Below are positions 40,183 through 49,157 of a DNA stretch of 64,000 nucleotides, piece after piece (position 1 is the first letter of the stretch; each line of letters starts with the position of its first letter). The stretch is from Caballeronia arvi (GTDB taxonomy: Bacteria > Pseudomonadota > Gammaproteobacteria > Burkholderiales > Burkholderiaceae). The stretch is from the NCBI RefSeq assembly GCF_001544695.2, contig NZ_FCOM02000009.1:62001-126000 (forward strand). Direction: 5' to 3'. The position numbers and the translations under genes are program-made. Under the pieces are notes generated by a model, which was not told the origin of the DNA, did not search any database, and saw only the letters and a list, made by a program, of their open reading frames with translations.

Positions 40183-41142
40183 ATGGAAAACAAATCACAT
40201 GCGTTCTGGACCGGGCTCTTCACGATCGTCCTCGTGCTGGCCATCGCGTTCGCCGTGTTCTTCTTCAATGTGGATCGCACCGTGCGCGTGCCGTACGATC
40301 TCATCGCGCGAACGAACGTCACCGGGCTCTTCACGGACGCGGCCGTGCGTTATCGGGGGCTGGGCGTCGGCAAGGTGCAGTCGATCAGTTTCGACAGGTC
40401 GCATCCGGGGCAGATCCGCATCCGCATTCTCGTCGACAAGAACGCGCCGATGACGCATTCGACCTTCGCGACGCTCGGCTTTCAGGGCGTGACGGGCATC
40501 GCGTTCGTGCAGCTCGACGACACGGGCACTGACACCGCGCCGCTTGCCTCATCGCCGCAGCATGTGGCCGAAGTGCCGATGCGTCCCGGTCTGTTCGAGC
40601 AGTTGCAGCAGCGCGGCGACGTGATCCTGAAGAAGTTCGAGCGCCTTTCGGAGGACGCCGACAAGTTCCTCTCCGACGACATGCGCAATCAGATCATGGA
40701 TACGACGAAGAGCCTGCAAGGCGCCGCCGACGGTATCGCGACACTCGCGAGCCAGGTTCAGCCCGTGACGGCGCAGTTGCCGCAGACGTTGAAGCAGATC
40801 AACACCACGCTCGCCTCGACCAATCAGCTGATGCAGAACCTGAATCGTCCGGACGGCCCGCTCGTCACCAATCTGAACAAGGCGGGCAAGGCCGCCGAGG
40901 AAGCGGGCGCGGCGCTTTCGGACATGAACGAGTCGCTGCGTTTCATCACGGCGCGCGTCGGTTTCGAGGCGCTGCCGCGCTTCTACTCGTTCTCCGATGA
41001 CGTGAGCGCGGCCGCGCGGTCGGTCGATCGCGCCGCCGACGCATTCAGCACCAATCCGCGCAGCGTGCTCTTCGGCGCGCCGAAACGGGAACCCGGACCG
41101 GGCGAGCCGGGTTTCACGTGGCCCGCGAAAGCCGCGCATTGA
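40183..41142 (+). CDS. MCE-domain protein, MlaD/PqiB-like
   Basis: A 319-residue membrane-anchored lipid carrier. An N-terminal TM helix (about 9-31) is followed by one MCE domain (about 38-118; YRGLGVGKVQSISF, GFQGVTGIAFVQLDD) and a long helical region rich in Gln, Asn and Thr (about 140-250) that may form the tunnel. The ending is Pro/Gly-rich. It is the substrate-binding part of the transporter encoded by the preceding genes, 45 bp after the ATPase. Confidence 0.9.
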   Translation: MENKSHAFWTGLFTIVLVLAIAFAVFFFNVDRTVRVPYDLIARTNVTGLFTDAAVRYRGLGVGKVQSISFDRSHPGQIRIRILVDKNAPMTHSTFATLGFQGVTGIAFVQLDDTGTDTAPLASSPQHVAEVPMRPGLFEQLQQRGDVILKKFERLSEDADKFLSDDMRNQIMDTTKSLQGAADGIATLASQVQPVTAQLPQTLKQINTTLASTNQLMQNLNRPDGPLVTNLNKAGKAAEEAGAALSDMNESLRFITARVGFEALPRFYSFSDDVSAAARSVDRAADAFSTNPRSVLFGAPKREPGPGEPGFTWPAKAAH

Positions 41143-41155
41143 ACGAGATGAAGAC

Positions 41156-41782
41156 ATGGCAAAGATCGACTTGAGAGCAGCTACAGCGACGTTCTCGCTC
41201 GCCTTAATCACAATGCTGACGGCGTGCGGATCGACGCCGACCGCGATGCCGAACGCGCGCTACGACCTAGGCACGCCGCCCGCCGCAAATGCATCGGCGA
41301 ACGCCGCGCCGATGCCGCCGGTGAAAGTGCTTGCGGTGGGCGCGCCGCGCAATCTCGAAACCGATTCGTTCGCGTATCGGCTGAGTTATGTCGATGCACA
41401 GCGCACCGGCAGCTATTCGGACAGCCACTGGACGATGCCGCCCCCGCAATTGATGACGCAGCGTCTGCGCGAGGCGCTCGCGGCGCGCGGCCCGATTCTC
41501 TCGGGCGCGGACCCCGTGCGCGCGGTGCCGCTGCTCGAAGTCGAGCTGACGAGCTTCGAGCAGGTCTTCGACGCGCCCGAACAGAGCCACGGACTCGTCT
41601 CGGTGCGCGCGACGCTCACGCAGCAAGGCCGTGTCGTCGGCCAGCGGAGTTTCGCCGCGAGCGCGAGCGCGCCGAGCGCCGACGCATCGGGCGGCGCGCG
41701 GGCGCTCGCGGCCGCATCGGACGATGTGATCGCGCAACTCTCCGCGTGGCTCGCCGCGCAACCGCTTTCCGCTTCGCGATGA
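41156..41782 (+). CDS. ABC-type transport auxiliary lipoprotein, PqiC-like
   Basis: A 208-residue lipoprotein with signal peptide and lipobox LTAC (Cys24), then the ABC-type auxiliary domain (about 60-200) with LETDSFAYRLSYVD, WTMPPPQLMTQRL and DDVIAQLSAWL near the C-terminus. PqiC-type lipoproteins sit in the outer membrane and connect to the MCE protein. It completes the operon permease-ATPase-MCE-lipoprotein, with 13 bp to the MCE gene. Confidence 0.88.
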   Translation: MAKIDLRAATATFSLALITMLTACGSTPTAMPNARYDLGTPPAANASANAAPMPPVKVLAVGAPRNLETDSFAYRLSYVDAQRTGSYSDSHWTMPPPQLMTQRLREALAARGPILSGADPVRAVPLLEVELTSFEQVFDAPEQSHGLVSVRATLTQQGRVVGQRSFAASASAPSADASGGARALAAASDDVIAQLSAWLAAQPLSASR

Positions 41783-41831
41783 CGGTCCGCAGATTCACCT
41801 TCCGCCGAGCACGGAGGCGCCCGCGCGGCTC

Positions 41832-43001
41832 ATGACGATCAAGCAATGGCAGCGCCGCCCGTCGGCGTTTTCCCGGCAGGCGCTCGCCGCATACGCGGCG
41901 CTCGTCGTCTATGGATCGCTGTATCCGTTCTCCGGCTGGCGCTCGCTGGGCCTGAGCCCGCTCGCGTATCTCACCGATCCGCTGCCGCAATACCTGACCG
42001 CCTTCGACGTCGTCACGAACGTGCTCGGCTATATGCCGCTCGGCACGCTGATCGTGCTAGCGCTGTATCCGCGCGTTCGCGGCACGCTCGCCGTGGGCGC
42101 GGCGCTCGTCGGCGGCGCGTTGCTTTCCGGCACGATGGAAGCGATCCAGACGTATCTGCCGACGCGCGTCGCCTCCAATCTCGATCTCGCCGCCAATGCG
42201 TTCGGCGCGCTCGTCGGCGGCGTGCTGATCGCGCCCGCGACGAGCGCGCTGCTAGATCGCGGCTTGCTCCGGCGCATCCGTTTCACCTGGTTCGAGCGCG
42301 ACGCGGCATATGTGCTCGGCCTGACGGCGCTGTGGCCCTTCGCGGCGATGTTTCCCGCGCCGTTTCTCTTCGGTGGCGGCGACCTGCCGCGCGTGCTGTG
42401 GGACGAGCTCGATCCGGCGATGCAGGACGCCATTCTCGCGTGGACGCCCTCTTCATGGGACGTCGAAAGCTGGCCCGACCGGCTCGGCGCGCTTTTGCCC
42501 GACGACGCATGGGAAGCGCTCATCACGTCGACGAGTCTGTTTGCCGCGCTCGTGCTCGCGACGCTCCTGACGCGCGCCCGCGCGCCGCGCATCCGCCTGA
42601 TGCTCGGCCTGATCGCGCTGACGCTCTTCGCGAAGGCCGGCGCGACATTCCTGCAATCCCGCGCGGGCCTGACGTTCGACTGGGCCACGGACGGCGCGCT
42701 CGAAGGCATCGCGTTCGCGACGCTGGCTGGCGCGCTGTCGGTGTCGCTGCCGCGGGGCTTGAGGGCGGCGCTCGCGGGCGGGGCGCTCGTCGTGTCGCTC
42801 GCGCTCGTCAATCTGCTGCCGGTGAATCCGTACTTCGACATCGTGCTCGCAGACTGGCGGCAAGGCCGGTATCTGCATTTCAACGGCCTCGCGCACTGGC
42901 TCGCGTGGGTGTGGCCGTATGCGGCGCTCGGCTGGCTGGCGTCGTCGGCGGAGCGTGCGTTGCTGGCACGGCGGCGCGCGCGCAAGGCATCGGAGCGCTA
43001 G
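41832..43001 (+). CDS. VanZ family membrane protein
   Basis: A 389-residue integral membrane protein with about nine hydrophobic segments. The N-terminal half is VanZ-like (SLYPFSGWRSLG, DVVTNVLGYMPLGTL, EAIQTYLPTRVASNLDLAAN); the second half (about 155-389) extends beyond a usual VanZ domain. The function of VanZ proteins outside enterococcal resistance is unclear. The gene is 49 bp after the lipoprotein, so it could belong to the operon, but it has no obvious lipid-transport role. Confidence 0.82.
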   Translation: MTIKQWQRRPSAFSRQALAAYAALVVYGSLYPFSGWRSLGLSPLAYLTDPLPQYLTAFDVVTNVLGYMPLGTLIVLALYPRVRGTLAVGAALVGGALLSGTMEAIQTYLPTRVASNLDLAANAFGALVGGVLIAPATSALLDRGLLRRIRFTWFERDAAYVLGLTALWPFAAMFPAPFLFGGGDLPRVLWDELDPAMQDAILAWTPSSWDVESWPDRLGALLPDDAWEALITSTSLFAALVLATLLTRARAPRIRLMLGLIALTLFAKAGATFLQSRAGLTFDWATDGALEGIAFATLAGALSVSLPRGLRAALAGGALVVSLALVNLLPVNPYFDIVLADWRQGRYLHFNGLAHWLAWVWPYAALGWLASSAERALLARRRARKASER

Positions 43002-43038
43002 TCTTCGGCGCCAAAGGGCGGGCACGAACATCGCTCGC

Positions 43039-43044
43039 TATAAT
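43039..43044 (+). promoter_or_regulatory. -10 box upstream of ferredoxin gene
   Basis: A consensus TATAAT lies 27 bases before the ATG at 43072; a -35 is not evident. It likely starts a ferredoxin-hydrolase transcript. Confidence 0.5.
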
Positions 43045-43071
43045 CGACCGACACTCTCATCGCACCCGCTC

Positions 43072-43401
43072 ATGGATTCCTTCTACAAGTACCACGTGTT
43101 CTTCTGCCTGAATCAGCGCGATGCCGACGCGCCGCGTCCGAGTTGCGCGAACTGCAACGCGCAGGCCATGCAGGAGCACGCGAAAAAGCGCGTGAAGCAA
43201 CTGGGCCTCGCGGGCGAAGGCAAGGTGCGCATCAACAAGGCGGGATGTCTCGACCGCTGCGAACTGGGGCCGGTCGTCGTGGTGTATCCGGAAGGCACCT
43301 GGTACACGTATGTCGATGAAACCGACATCGACGAAATCGTGGAATCGCATCTGGCCAACGGCAAAGTCGTCGAACGTCTTCTGATCGATCAACCCGCATA
43401 A
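43072..43401 (+). CDS. Thioredoxin-like [2Fe-2S] ferredoxin
   Basis: A 109-residue protein of the (2Fe-2S) ferredoxin family with a thioredoxin-like fold. Cys12, Cys25 and Cys28 and then Cys59/Cys63 (KAGCLDRCELGP) supply the cluster ligands. The sequence YKYHVFFCLNQRDADAPRPS is typical. The partner is not evident from the context; the next gene is a hydrolase. The ATG at 43072 directly follows the TATAAT promoter region. Confidence 0.88.
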   Translation: MDSFYKYHVFFCLNQRDADAPRPSCANCNAQAMQEHAKKRVKQLGLAGEGKVRINKAGCLDRCELGPVVVVYPEGTWYTYVDETDIDEIVESHLANGKVVERLLIDQPA

Positions 43402-43421
43402 AAGCACGCATAAGAGCACGC

Positions 43422-44048
43422 ATGAACGCGCAAACCGAAAAATTCCTCATCGACGGCCCGGTCGGCAAGATCGAATGCGCGCTCGATCGCACCGATTCGG
43501 CCCCGCGTGGCATTGCGCTCGTCGCGCATCCGCATCCGCTCTTCGGCGGCACGATGGACAACAAGGTCGCGCAGACGCTCGCGCGCACTTTCGTGCAGCT
43601 CGGCTACACGACGTACCGCTCGAACTTTCGCGGCGTCGGGCAAACCAGCGGCGAACATGACAACGGCATCGGCGAGCAGGACGACCTGCTCGCGCTGATC
43701 GACCACATGCGCGCGCAGCCGGGTCAGGCCGATGCGCCGATCGTGCTCGCGGGCTTTTCGTTCGGCACGTTCGTGCTGTCGCACGTCTCGAAGCGCATGC
43801 TTGAAGCGGGCAAGGAAATCGAGCGCATGGTGCTGGTCGGCACGGCGGCGAGCCGCTGGGACGTCGCGCCCGTGCCCGACACCACGCTGGTGATTCACGG
43901 CGAAGTGGACGATACCGTGCCCATTCAATCCGTCTACGACTGGGCGCGCCCGCAGGAATTGCCCGTTGTCGTGATTCCGGGCGGCGAGCACTTCTTTCAT
44001 CGCAAGCTGCATATTCTGAAGCGCGTGATCGTCGATGCATGGCGGTGA
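43422..44048 (+). CDS. Alpha/beta hydrolase
   Basis: A 208-residue small alpha/beta hydrolase. It has the pattern HPHPLFGGTMDNKV near residue 36, a nucleophile elbow GFSFG (Ser at about 113), the acid strand VIHGEVDDTVP and a C-terminal GGEHFFHRKL His. This matches the YqfO/dienelactone-hydrolase-like group often called alpha/beta hydrolase without assigned substrate. The gap to the ferredoxin gene is 20 bp and contains two 12-bp copies of ATAA(A/G)AGCACGC. Confidence 0.88.
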   Translation: MNAQTEKFLIDGPVGKIECALDRTDSAPRGIALVAHPHPLFGGTMDNKVAQTLARTFVQLGYTTYRSNFRGVGQTSGEHDNGIGEQDDLLALIDHMRAQPGQADAPIVLAGFSFGTFVLSHVSKRMLEAGKEIERMVLVGTAASRWDVAPVPDTTLVIHGEVDDTVPIQSVYDWARPQELPVVVIPGGEHFFHRKLHILKRVIVDAWR

Positions 44049-44444
44049 GCGGCGCAAGCTATTCGAAGGGCTTTGCGCGTGCATCGATTGCGATCGGTAA
44101 AAGCGGCTAAGCGCAGCCTGAAAAACGTTAAAACGCGCTGCAAAGGCGCAGATTCAAAGGAAACGGCGAGCGGCCCGCGCGTATAATGGCGCAGATTTTT
44201 TACGCTGTTTCCGGCCTCGCGGTGCGCTAGTTCAAGCGTCTCGCGGTCTTCGGAACTCTGGCTTTCGAGAACCGTTTTCGCGTCCGTCTGTCGAACGAGC
44301 GCTTTTCTCCGCGGCGCCACGCGTGCCGCTGTCATGGCGAAAAGCCCGACCAACAGCGACGGTCTGCCTGTTCAACCCGTGCTTCGCCGATTTTCCGATC
44401 CTTATCGGCATCGTCGCAGCCTGCTTTTTCCGCCGATCGATCCT
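44049..44444 (+). promoter_or_regulatory. Promoter and leader region of the carboxypeptidase gene
   Basis: The 396-bp gap contains a consensus TATAAT (44182-44187) without a clear -35. From there the leader to the ATG at 44445 would be about 255 bases. An ATG at 44334 in the same frame would add 37 residues, but it has no ribosome site and would place the signal peptide far from the N-terminus. No other gene is evident. Confidence 0.5.
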
Positions 44445-45659
44445 ATGCGCTTTATCCCTTCCGGCTTGTCTCTTCCGTCTGTTTCCGCTTCTGTTTCCGT
44501 TCGCGCAAAAACCGCTATTGTTCTGCCCGCCCTGCTGGTGGCCGCGAGCGCGTTCGCGCAAGTGCCGCCGCCCGACGTGACCGCGCGCTCGTGGGTGCTC
44601 GTCGATGCAACCAGCAATCAGGTGCTCGCGTCCGGCAATCCCGACGAGCGCGTCGAACCGGCGTCGCTCACGAAGCTGATGACCGCGTATCTCGTCTTCG
44701 ACGCGCTCAAGTCGAAGAAGATCAACATGGATCAGACCGTCATGCCGAGCGAGGCCGTGCGCCGCGTGCGCACGGACGAGTCGCGCATGTTCATCGAGGC
44801 GAACAAGCCGGTCACGGTGCACGATCTCGTGTACGGCATGATCGTGCAGTCGGGCAACGACGCGGCGATCGCGCTGGCGGAACTCGTCGGCGGCAGCGAA
44901 GGCAACTTCGTGACGCTGATGAACGCGGCCGCGAAGCGCATCGGCATGAAGCACACGAATTTCGCCGATGTGAACGGCATGCCCGATCCGCAGCACTACA
45001 CGACCGCGGGCGACCTCGCCGTGCTCTCGACGCGCCTCATCCGCGACTTCCCCGAGTACTACAGCATCTTCTCGGTGAAGGATTTCACGTACAACAAGAT
45101 CAAGCAGCCGAACCGCAATCGCCTGCTGTGGCTCGATCCGACCGTCGATGGTCTCAAGACCGGCCACACGAAGGCCGCCGGCTACTGCCTGATCGCGACC
45201 GCGAAGCGTTCGCTTGCCGGCACACCCGACGCAAGCCGCCGTCTCGTCGCCGTGATGATGGGCGAGCCGAAAGAGCACAACCGCGTGCAGGACAGCCTGA
45301 AGATGCTGAACTACGGCTACACCGCGTATGACGCGGTGCGTCTGTACAAGGCCGATCAGGTGATCGAATCGCCGCGCGTATACAAGGGCGCGACCGACAA
45401 CGTGCAGGCGGGCGTCGCGACGGATCAGTACATCACCGTGCCGAAGGGTCTCGGCGACAAGGTCAAGCCGACCGTCACGCACAACGATCTGATCGTCGCG
45501 CCGATCAAGAAGGGCCAGCAGGTCGGCACCGTCAAGATGATGGCGGACGGCAAGGAAGTCGCGCAGTTCCCGCTCGTCGCGCTGCAGGATGTGCCGGAGG
45601 CGGGCATGTTCGGCCGCCTGTGGGATTCGGCGTTGCTGTGGTGGCAAAAGCGTAAGTAA
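44445..45659 (+). CDS. dacC: D-alanyl-D-alanine carboxypeptidase (PBP5/6 type)
   Basis: Penicillin-binding protein that trims pentapeptides in peptidoglycan. The 404-residue protein has a signal peptide ending near AFAQ, and the three active-site motifs S74-L-T-K77 (EPASLTKLM), S136-G-N138 and K237-T-G239 (DGLKTGHTKAAGY). The C-terminal beta-rich domain and amphipathic anchor (FGRLWDSALLWWQKRK) are typical of PBP5/6. The ATG at 44445 was chosen over 44334 as explained above. The transaminase gene follows after 10 bp. Confidence 0.92.
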   Translation: MRFIPSGLSLPSVSASVSVRAKTAIVLPALLVAASAFAQVPPPDVTARSWVLVDATSNQVLASGNPDERVEPASLTKLMTAYLVFDALKSKKINMDQTVMPSEAVRRVRTDESRMFIEANKPVTVHDLVYGMIVQSGNDAAIALAELVGGSEGNFVTLMNAAAKRIGMKHTNFADVNGMPDPQHYTTAGDLAVLSTRLIRDFPEYYSIFSVKDFTYNKIKQPNRNRLLWLDPTVDGLKTGHTKAAGYCLIATAKRSLAGTPDASRRLVAVMMGEPKEHNRVQDSLKMLNYGYTAYDAVRLYKADQVIESPRVYKGATDNVQAGVATDQYITVPKGLGDKVKPTVTHNDLIVAPIKKGQQVGTVKMMADGKEVAQFPLVALQDVPEAGMFGRLWDSALLWWQKRK

Positions 45660-45669
45660 GGAGCGAGCG

Positions 45670-46593
45670 ATGAGTCACGCCGAAGCATTCGATCCGGTCG
45701 TCTATCTGAACGGCGAGTGGGGGCCGCTTTCCGAAGCGCGCATTCCCGTGCTCGACCGCGGGTTCATCTTTGGCGACGGCGTGTATGAAGTCGTGCCGCT
45801 CTACGCGCAAGCCGATGGCGCGCGCCTGCCGTTCCGCCTCAGGCAGCATCTCGCGCGCCTGAATCGCAGTCTCGGCAAGATCCGCATCGACAATCCGTTC
45901 GATGACGCCGGCTGGCGCGCGCTGATCGATCGCGTGATCGAAGCAAACGCCAGCGCGGGCGATGCGCTCGTCTACATTCAGGTGACGCGCGGCGTCGCGA
46001 AGCGGCGTGGCCACGCGTTTCCGGCGGGCATCACGCCCACGGTGTTCGTCATGCTCGGCCAGCTCGTGTTTCCGAGCGCGGCGGATCGGGCGCGCGGCGC
46101 GGTAGCCGTGACCGCCGAAGACAAGCGCTGGCTGCATTGCGATATCAAATCGGTGTCGCTGCTCGGCAACGTCTTGATGGCGCAGCACGCCGCCGAGAAC
46201 GACGCGCTCGAAACCATCCAGTTGCGCGACGGTTTGCTGACCGAGGGATCGTCGTCGAACGTGTGGGTCGTGAAGGGCGGCACGCTGCTGGGCGCGCCGC
46301 GCGGACCGCGCATTCTGGAAGGCATCCGCTACGGATTGATCGAGGAGCTGGCGCGCGAAGCGGGTATCGCCTTCGAGGAGCGCGATATCACCGAAGCCGA
46401 ATTGCGTTCGGCCGATGAAATCATGATCAGCTCGGCGACGAAGGAAGTCATGCCGATCACCACGCTCGACGGTAAAAGCGTCGGCGACGGCCGTCCCGGT
46501 CCGGTCTATGCTGCACTGTACGACGCCTACCAGCGGGCCAAAGCGCGCGAGTTCGCGGAGGAAGCCGCGCGTGCCAAATCAGGCAAGAAGTGA
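45670..46593 (+). CDS. dat: D-amino-acid transaminase
   Basis: A 307-residue class IV PLP-dependent aminotransferase. It has VLDRGFIFGDGVYEVVP near residue 30, the PLP lysine in CDIKSVSLLGNVLM (about 159) and LTEGSSSNVWVV. Family assignment is firm; D-amino-acid versus branched-chain specificity is inferred from similarity to Burkholderiaceae Dat and from the position after a D,D-carboxypeptidase that releases D-Ala. An AAGGAG lies 6 bases before the ATG at 45670. Confidence 0.88.
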   Translation: MSHAEAFDPVVYLNGEWGPLSEARIPVLDRGFIFGDGVYEVVPLYAQADGARLPFRLRQHLARLNRSLGKIRIDNPFDDAGWRALIDRVIEANASAGDALVYIQVTRGVAKRRGHAFPAGITPTVFVMLGQLVFPSAADRARGAVAVTAEDKRWLHCDIKSVSLLGNVLMAQHAAENDALETIQLRDGLLTEGSSSNVWVVKGGTLLGAPRGPRILEGIRYGLIEELAREAGIAFEERDITEAELRSADEIMISSATKEVMPITTLDGKSVGDGRPGPVYAALYDAYQRAKAREFAEEAARAKSGKK

Positions 46594-46604
46594 AGGAGAA
46601 CGCC

Positions 46605-46913
46605 ATGACTGACAAGCCACAATCCACTGACCCCACCGACAGCGCGAAGCACAGCGCCGACGAGCTCTTCGACTTTCCCTGCGATTTCCCGATCAAGGTG
46701 ATGGGCAAATCGCATCCGGAATTTCACGACACGATCGTCGGCGTGCTCAAGGCGTTCGACCAGGATTTCGACGCATCGCGCGTCGAGTCGCGGCCGTCGT
46801 CCGGCGGCAACTACACGGGGCTCACCTGCACCGTGCGCGCGCAGAATCGCGCCCATCTCGACGATATCTATCGCGCGCTCACCGGCCATCCGATGGTCAA
46901 GGTAGTGCTTTGA
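46605..46913 (+). CDS. ybeD: DUF493 family protein YbeD
   Basis: A 102-residue protein of the YbeD family: FDFPCDFPIKVMGKSHPEFH at about 25-45, SRPSSGGNYTGLTCTV and a final MVKVVL. It has a ferredoxin-like ACT-type fold in E. coli; the function is unknown but is usually linked to lipoate genes. The ATG follows AAGGAG at 6 bases. Its 3' end overlaps the end of the convergent LysR gene by 17 bases. In many genomes it is directly followed by lipB; here two other genes intervene. Confidence 0.9.
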   Translation: MTDKPQSTDPTDSAKHSADELFDFPCDFPIKVMGKSHPEFHDTIVGVLKAFDQDFDASRVESRPSSGGNYTGLTCTVRAQNRAHLDDIYRALTGHPMVKVVL

Positions 46914-47850
46914 GCTTGCCCGCGAGCGCATCGCACACCGCCGGCGTGCGCTCGTAGAGCAGCCTGAACTGCTCGGCTTCATCGAAAATCCATTCCCTGA
47001 ACGCCTGCACGCGCTTGGTCTGAAGGAGCGCCGTCGGGCACACGAAGTAGTATTTCCACGGACTCGGGCCGTCGACGTTGAAAAGCCGCACGAGCCGCCC
47101 CGCGCCGATTTCCTGCATCGCGAGCGAGCGCCGCACCAGCGCGATGCCTTGCCCGTCGATGGCCGCCTGCAGCAGATTCGACGAATCTTCATACAAGACG
47201 CCGCGCTTCGGTTCGGGCACATCCGTGAGGCCGGCCGCGTCGAACCACGGGCGCCAGAGCTCGTCGTCGGAGCGCAACAGCGGCAGCGTGGCGAGATCAC
47301 GCGGCGCGCGCGGCAACTCGCCGCCACGAAAATTCGGCGCACAGGCCGGAAAGAACACTTCATCCATCAATTCCTCCGCGTGCAGCCCGGCGTACTTGCC
47401 GAAGCCAAAGCGAATCGCTACGTCTGCGTCGTCGCGATGGAAGTCGATGAGCGCGCTCGTCGTCAGCAATTCCAGATCGATGTCCGGATGCTGCTCGATG
47501 AATCTGCCGACGCGCGGCGTCAGCCAGCGCGCCGAAAACGACGGAATCGTCGAGACGATCAGCCGCCGGTCGCGATCGCCCGAGCGGATGCGGCGCGTCG
47601 CTTCCGCCAGCGCGACCAGCGCCGCGCGCACTTCGCCGGCGTATTGCCTGCCGCGATCGGTCAGGCGCACGCGCTTGCCGTCGCGCGCGAACAGCGACAC
47701 GCCGAGCTCGGCTTCCAGCGCGCGAATCTGATGACTGACCGCGCCGTGCGTGACGAAAAGCTCGTCGGCGGCGCGGGAAAAGCTCTCGTGACGGGCGGCG
47801 GCTTCGAAGGCGCGCAGCGCGTTCAGGGCGGGAAGCTGGCGGAGGTCCAT
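46897..47850 (-). CDS. LysR family regulator, GcvA-like
   Basis: A 317-residue regulator with an N-terminal winged HTH (LPALNALRAFEAAARHESFS, then VTHGAVSHQIRALE) and a LysR substrate-binding domain. The HTH sequence is closest to the GcvA/AmpR subgroup. It is divergent from the DUF2917 gene, with 122 bp between, and its 3' end overlaps ybeD by 17 bp on the opposite strand. The ligand is unknown. ATG 47850 was chosen; the longer frame starts with TTG. Confidence 0.88.
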   Translation of the reverse strand: MDLRQLPALNALRAFEAAARHESFSRAADELFVTHGAVSHQIRALEAELGVSLFARDGKRVRLTDRGRQYAGEVRAALVALAEATRRIRSGDRDRRLIVSTIPSFSARWLTPRVGRFIEQHPDIDLELLTTSALIDFHRDDADVAIRFGFGKYAGLHAEELMDEVFFPACAPNFRGGELPRAPRDLATLPLLRSDDELWRPWFDAAGLTDVPEPKRGVLYEDSSNLLQAAIDGQGIALVRRSLAMQEIGAGRLVRLFNVDGPSPWKYYFVCPTALLQTKRVQAFREWIFDEAEQFRLLYERTPAVCDALAGKLKALP

Positions 47851-47972
47851 GTGGATTGTCGGCGTTGTCGTTGTCAATACAGCTCACATAGCAGTGAAAA
47901 TTGATCGTTTTGCCTGATGCCTTGCCACGCCTAGGATTGTAGTCATCGAAACGTTCCCAGGCGGAGTGGATC

Positions 47973-48299
47973 ATGCGAGAAATATCAACAAGCGTCACCT
48001 TTGAAATCAAGCCCGGCGAAACCGTGCCGATGCGCATCGCGCGCGGCACGAAGCTCTCGGTCAACGGCAACCCGGTGTGGGCGACCCGCAGCAACGACAT
48101 CGAGGATTACTGGCTCGTTCCCGGCGACAGCCTCAAACTGCGCGAACGCGAGCGGCTGTGGCTGTCGGTCGAGGGCGACCGTCCGGCGTATGTCGTCTTC
48201 ACGATCCTGCCCCGTTGCGACGAACGCGCGATGCACTGGCTTTCGACGCGCATCGAGCGCCTCGCGCGGCGTTTCGGTTCGGGCTGGAGGACGGTCTGA
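47973..48299 (+). CDS. DUF2917 family protein
   Basis: A 108-residue protein. Its core (EIKPGETVPMRIARGTKLSV, VWATRSNDIEDYWLVPGDS) is the beta-rich DUF2917 domain, seen widely in beta-proteobacteria as a target next to LysR regulators. The function is unknown. It is divergent from the LysR gene at 46897 and is probably its target. GGCGGAG precedes the ATG. It is followed after 93 bp by lipB. Confidence 0.85.
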   Translation: MREISTSVTFEIKPGETVPMRIARGTKLSVNGNPVWATRSNDIEDYWLVPGDSLKLRERERLWLSVEGDRPAYVVFTILPRCDERAMHWLSTRIERLARRFGSGWRTV

Positions 48300-48392
48300 G
48301 CGGGTTTGACGTCAACTATTCGAAATTGCCATCGAAGGCATGCGAATTCACCATCGGCGGGCATGGGGCTATTTCGGTAAACTACCGGCACC

Positions 48393-49157
48393 ATGTCCGC
48401 CACACCGCTCGCAGTCCCACAAGAAATTCACGACGCGCCCGACACCGTGCTCAGTTCCGGTGATTATCCGGTCGCGTTGCGCTGGCGCGGCCTCGAGCCG
48501 TACGGCCAGAGTTTCGGCGCGATGCGCGCTTTCACCGACGGCCGCACGCCCGACACGCCCGACGAAATCTGGCTCGTCGAGCATCCCCCCGTATTCACGC
48601 TCGGCCTCGCGGGCGATCCGGCGCACCTTCTGCTCGCCGGAAGCGGCATTCCGCTCGTCAAGGTGGATCGCGGCGGACAGATCACGTATCACGGACCGGG
48701 CCAGATCGTCGCTTATCTGCTGATCGATTTGCGCCGTCGCAAGCTGATGGTGCGCGAGCTGGTGCGCCGCATCGAAGAGGCCGTGATCGAAACACTCGCG
48801 ACGTATAATCTGGCGACCGATCGCAAGGCTGGTGCGCCGGGCATCTACGTGGCGCGGCCTCCTCAACGTGCGAACGATCGTATTCAAACGCATGAGGGCG
48901 CGAAGATCGCTGCGCTCGGACTCAAGATTCGCAACGGCTGCAGTTATCACGGCGTGAGCCTGAACGTGAACATGGATTTGCAGCCGTTCCTCGCCATCAA
49001 CCCGTGCGGCTACGCGGGACTCGAAACGGTCGACATGGCGACGCTCGGCGTCGCGGCCGACTGGCGCGACGTAGCTCTCCTGCTGGCCGGTCGGCTGGCA
49101 CTTCAAATCGGCGGCCTTCCCGCAACTGCCGCTGCAACAACCGGATCGACCGAATGA
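48393..49157 (+). CDS. lipB: Octanoyltransferase LipB
   Basis: Moves octanoyl from ACP to lipoyl-dependent enzymes. The 254-residue protein has [12 protein letters not shown] (93-104), the catalytic Cys205 in NPCGYAGL, and Lys171 in [12 protein letters not shown]. The overlap of its stop with the lipA ATG (ATGA) makes the pair translationally coupled. The ATG at 48393 has no strong ribosome site. The C-terminal 20 residues are Ala/Thr-rich. Confidence 0.93.
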   Translation: MSATPLAVPQEIHDAPDTVLSSGDYPVALRWRGLEPYGQSFGAMRAFTDGRTPDTPDEIWLVEHPPVFTLGLAGDPAHLLLAGSGIPLVKVDRGGQITYHGPGQIVAYLLIDLRRRKLMVRELVRRIEEAVIETLATYNLATDRKAGAPGIYVARPPQRANDRIQTHEGAKIAALGLKIRNGCSYHGVSLNVNMDLQPFLAINPCGYAGLETVDMATLGVAADWRDVALLLAGRLALQIGGLPATAAATTGSTE

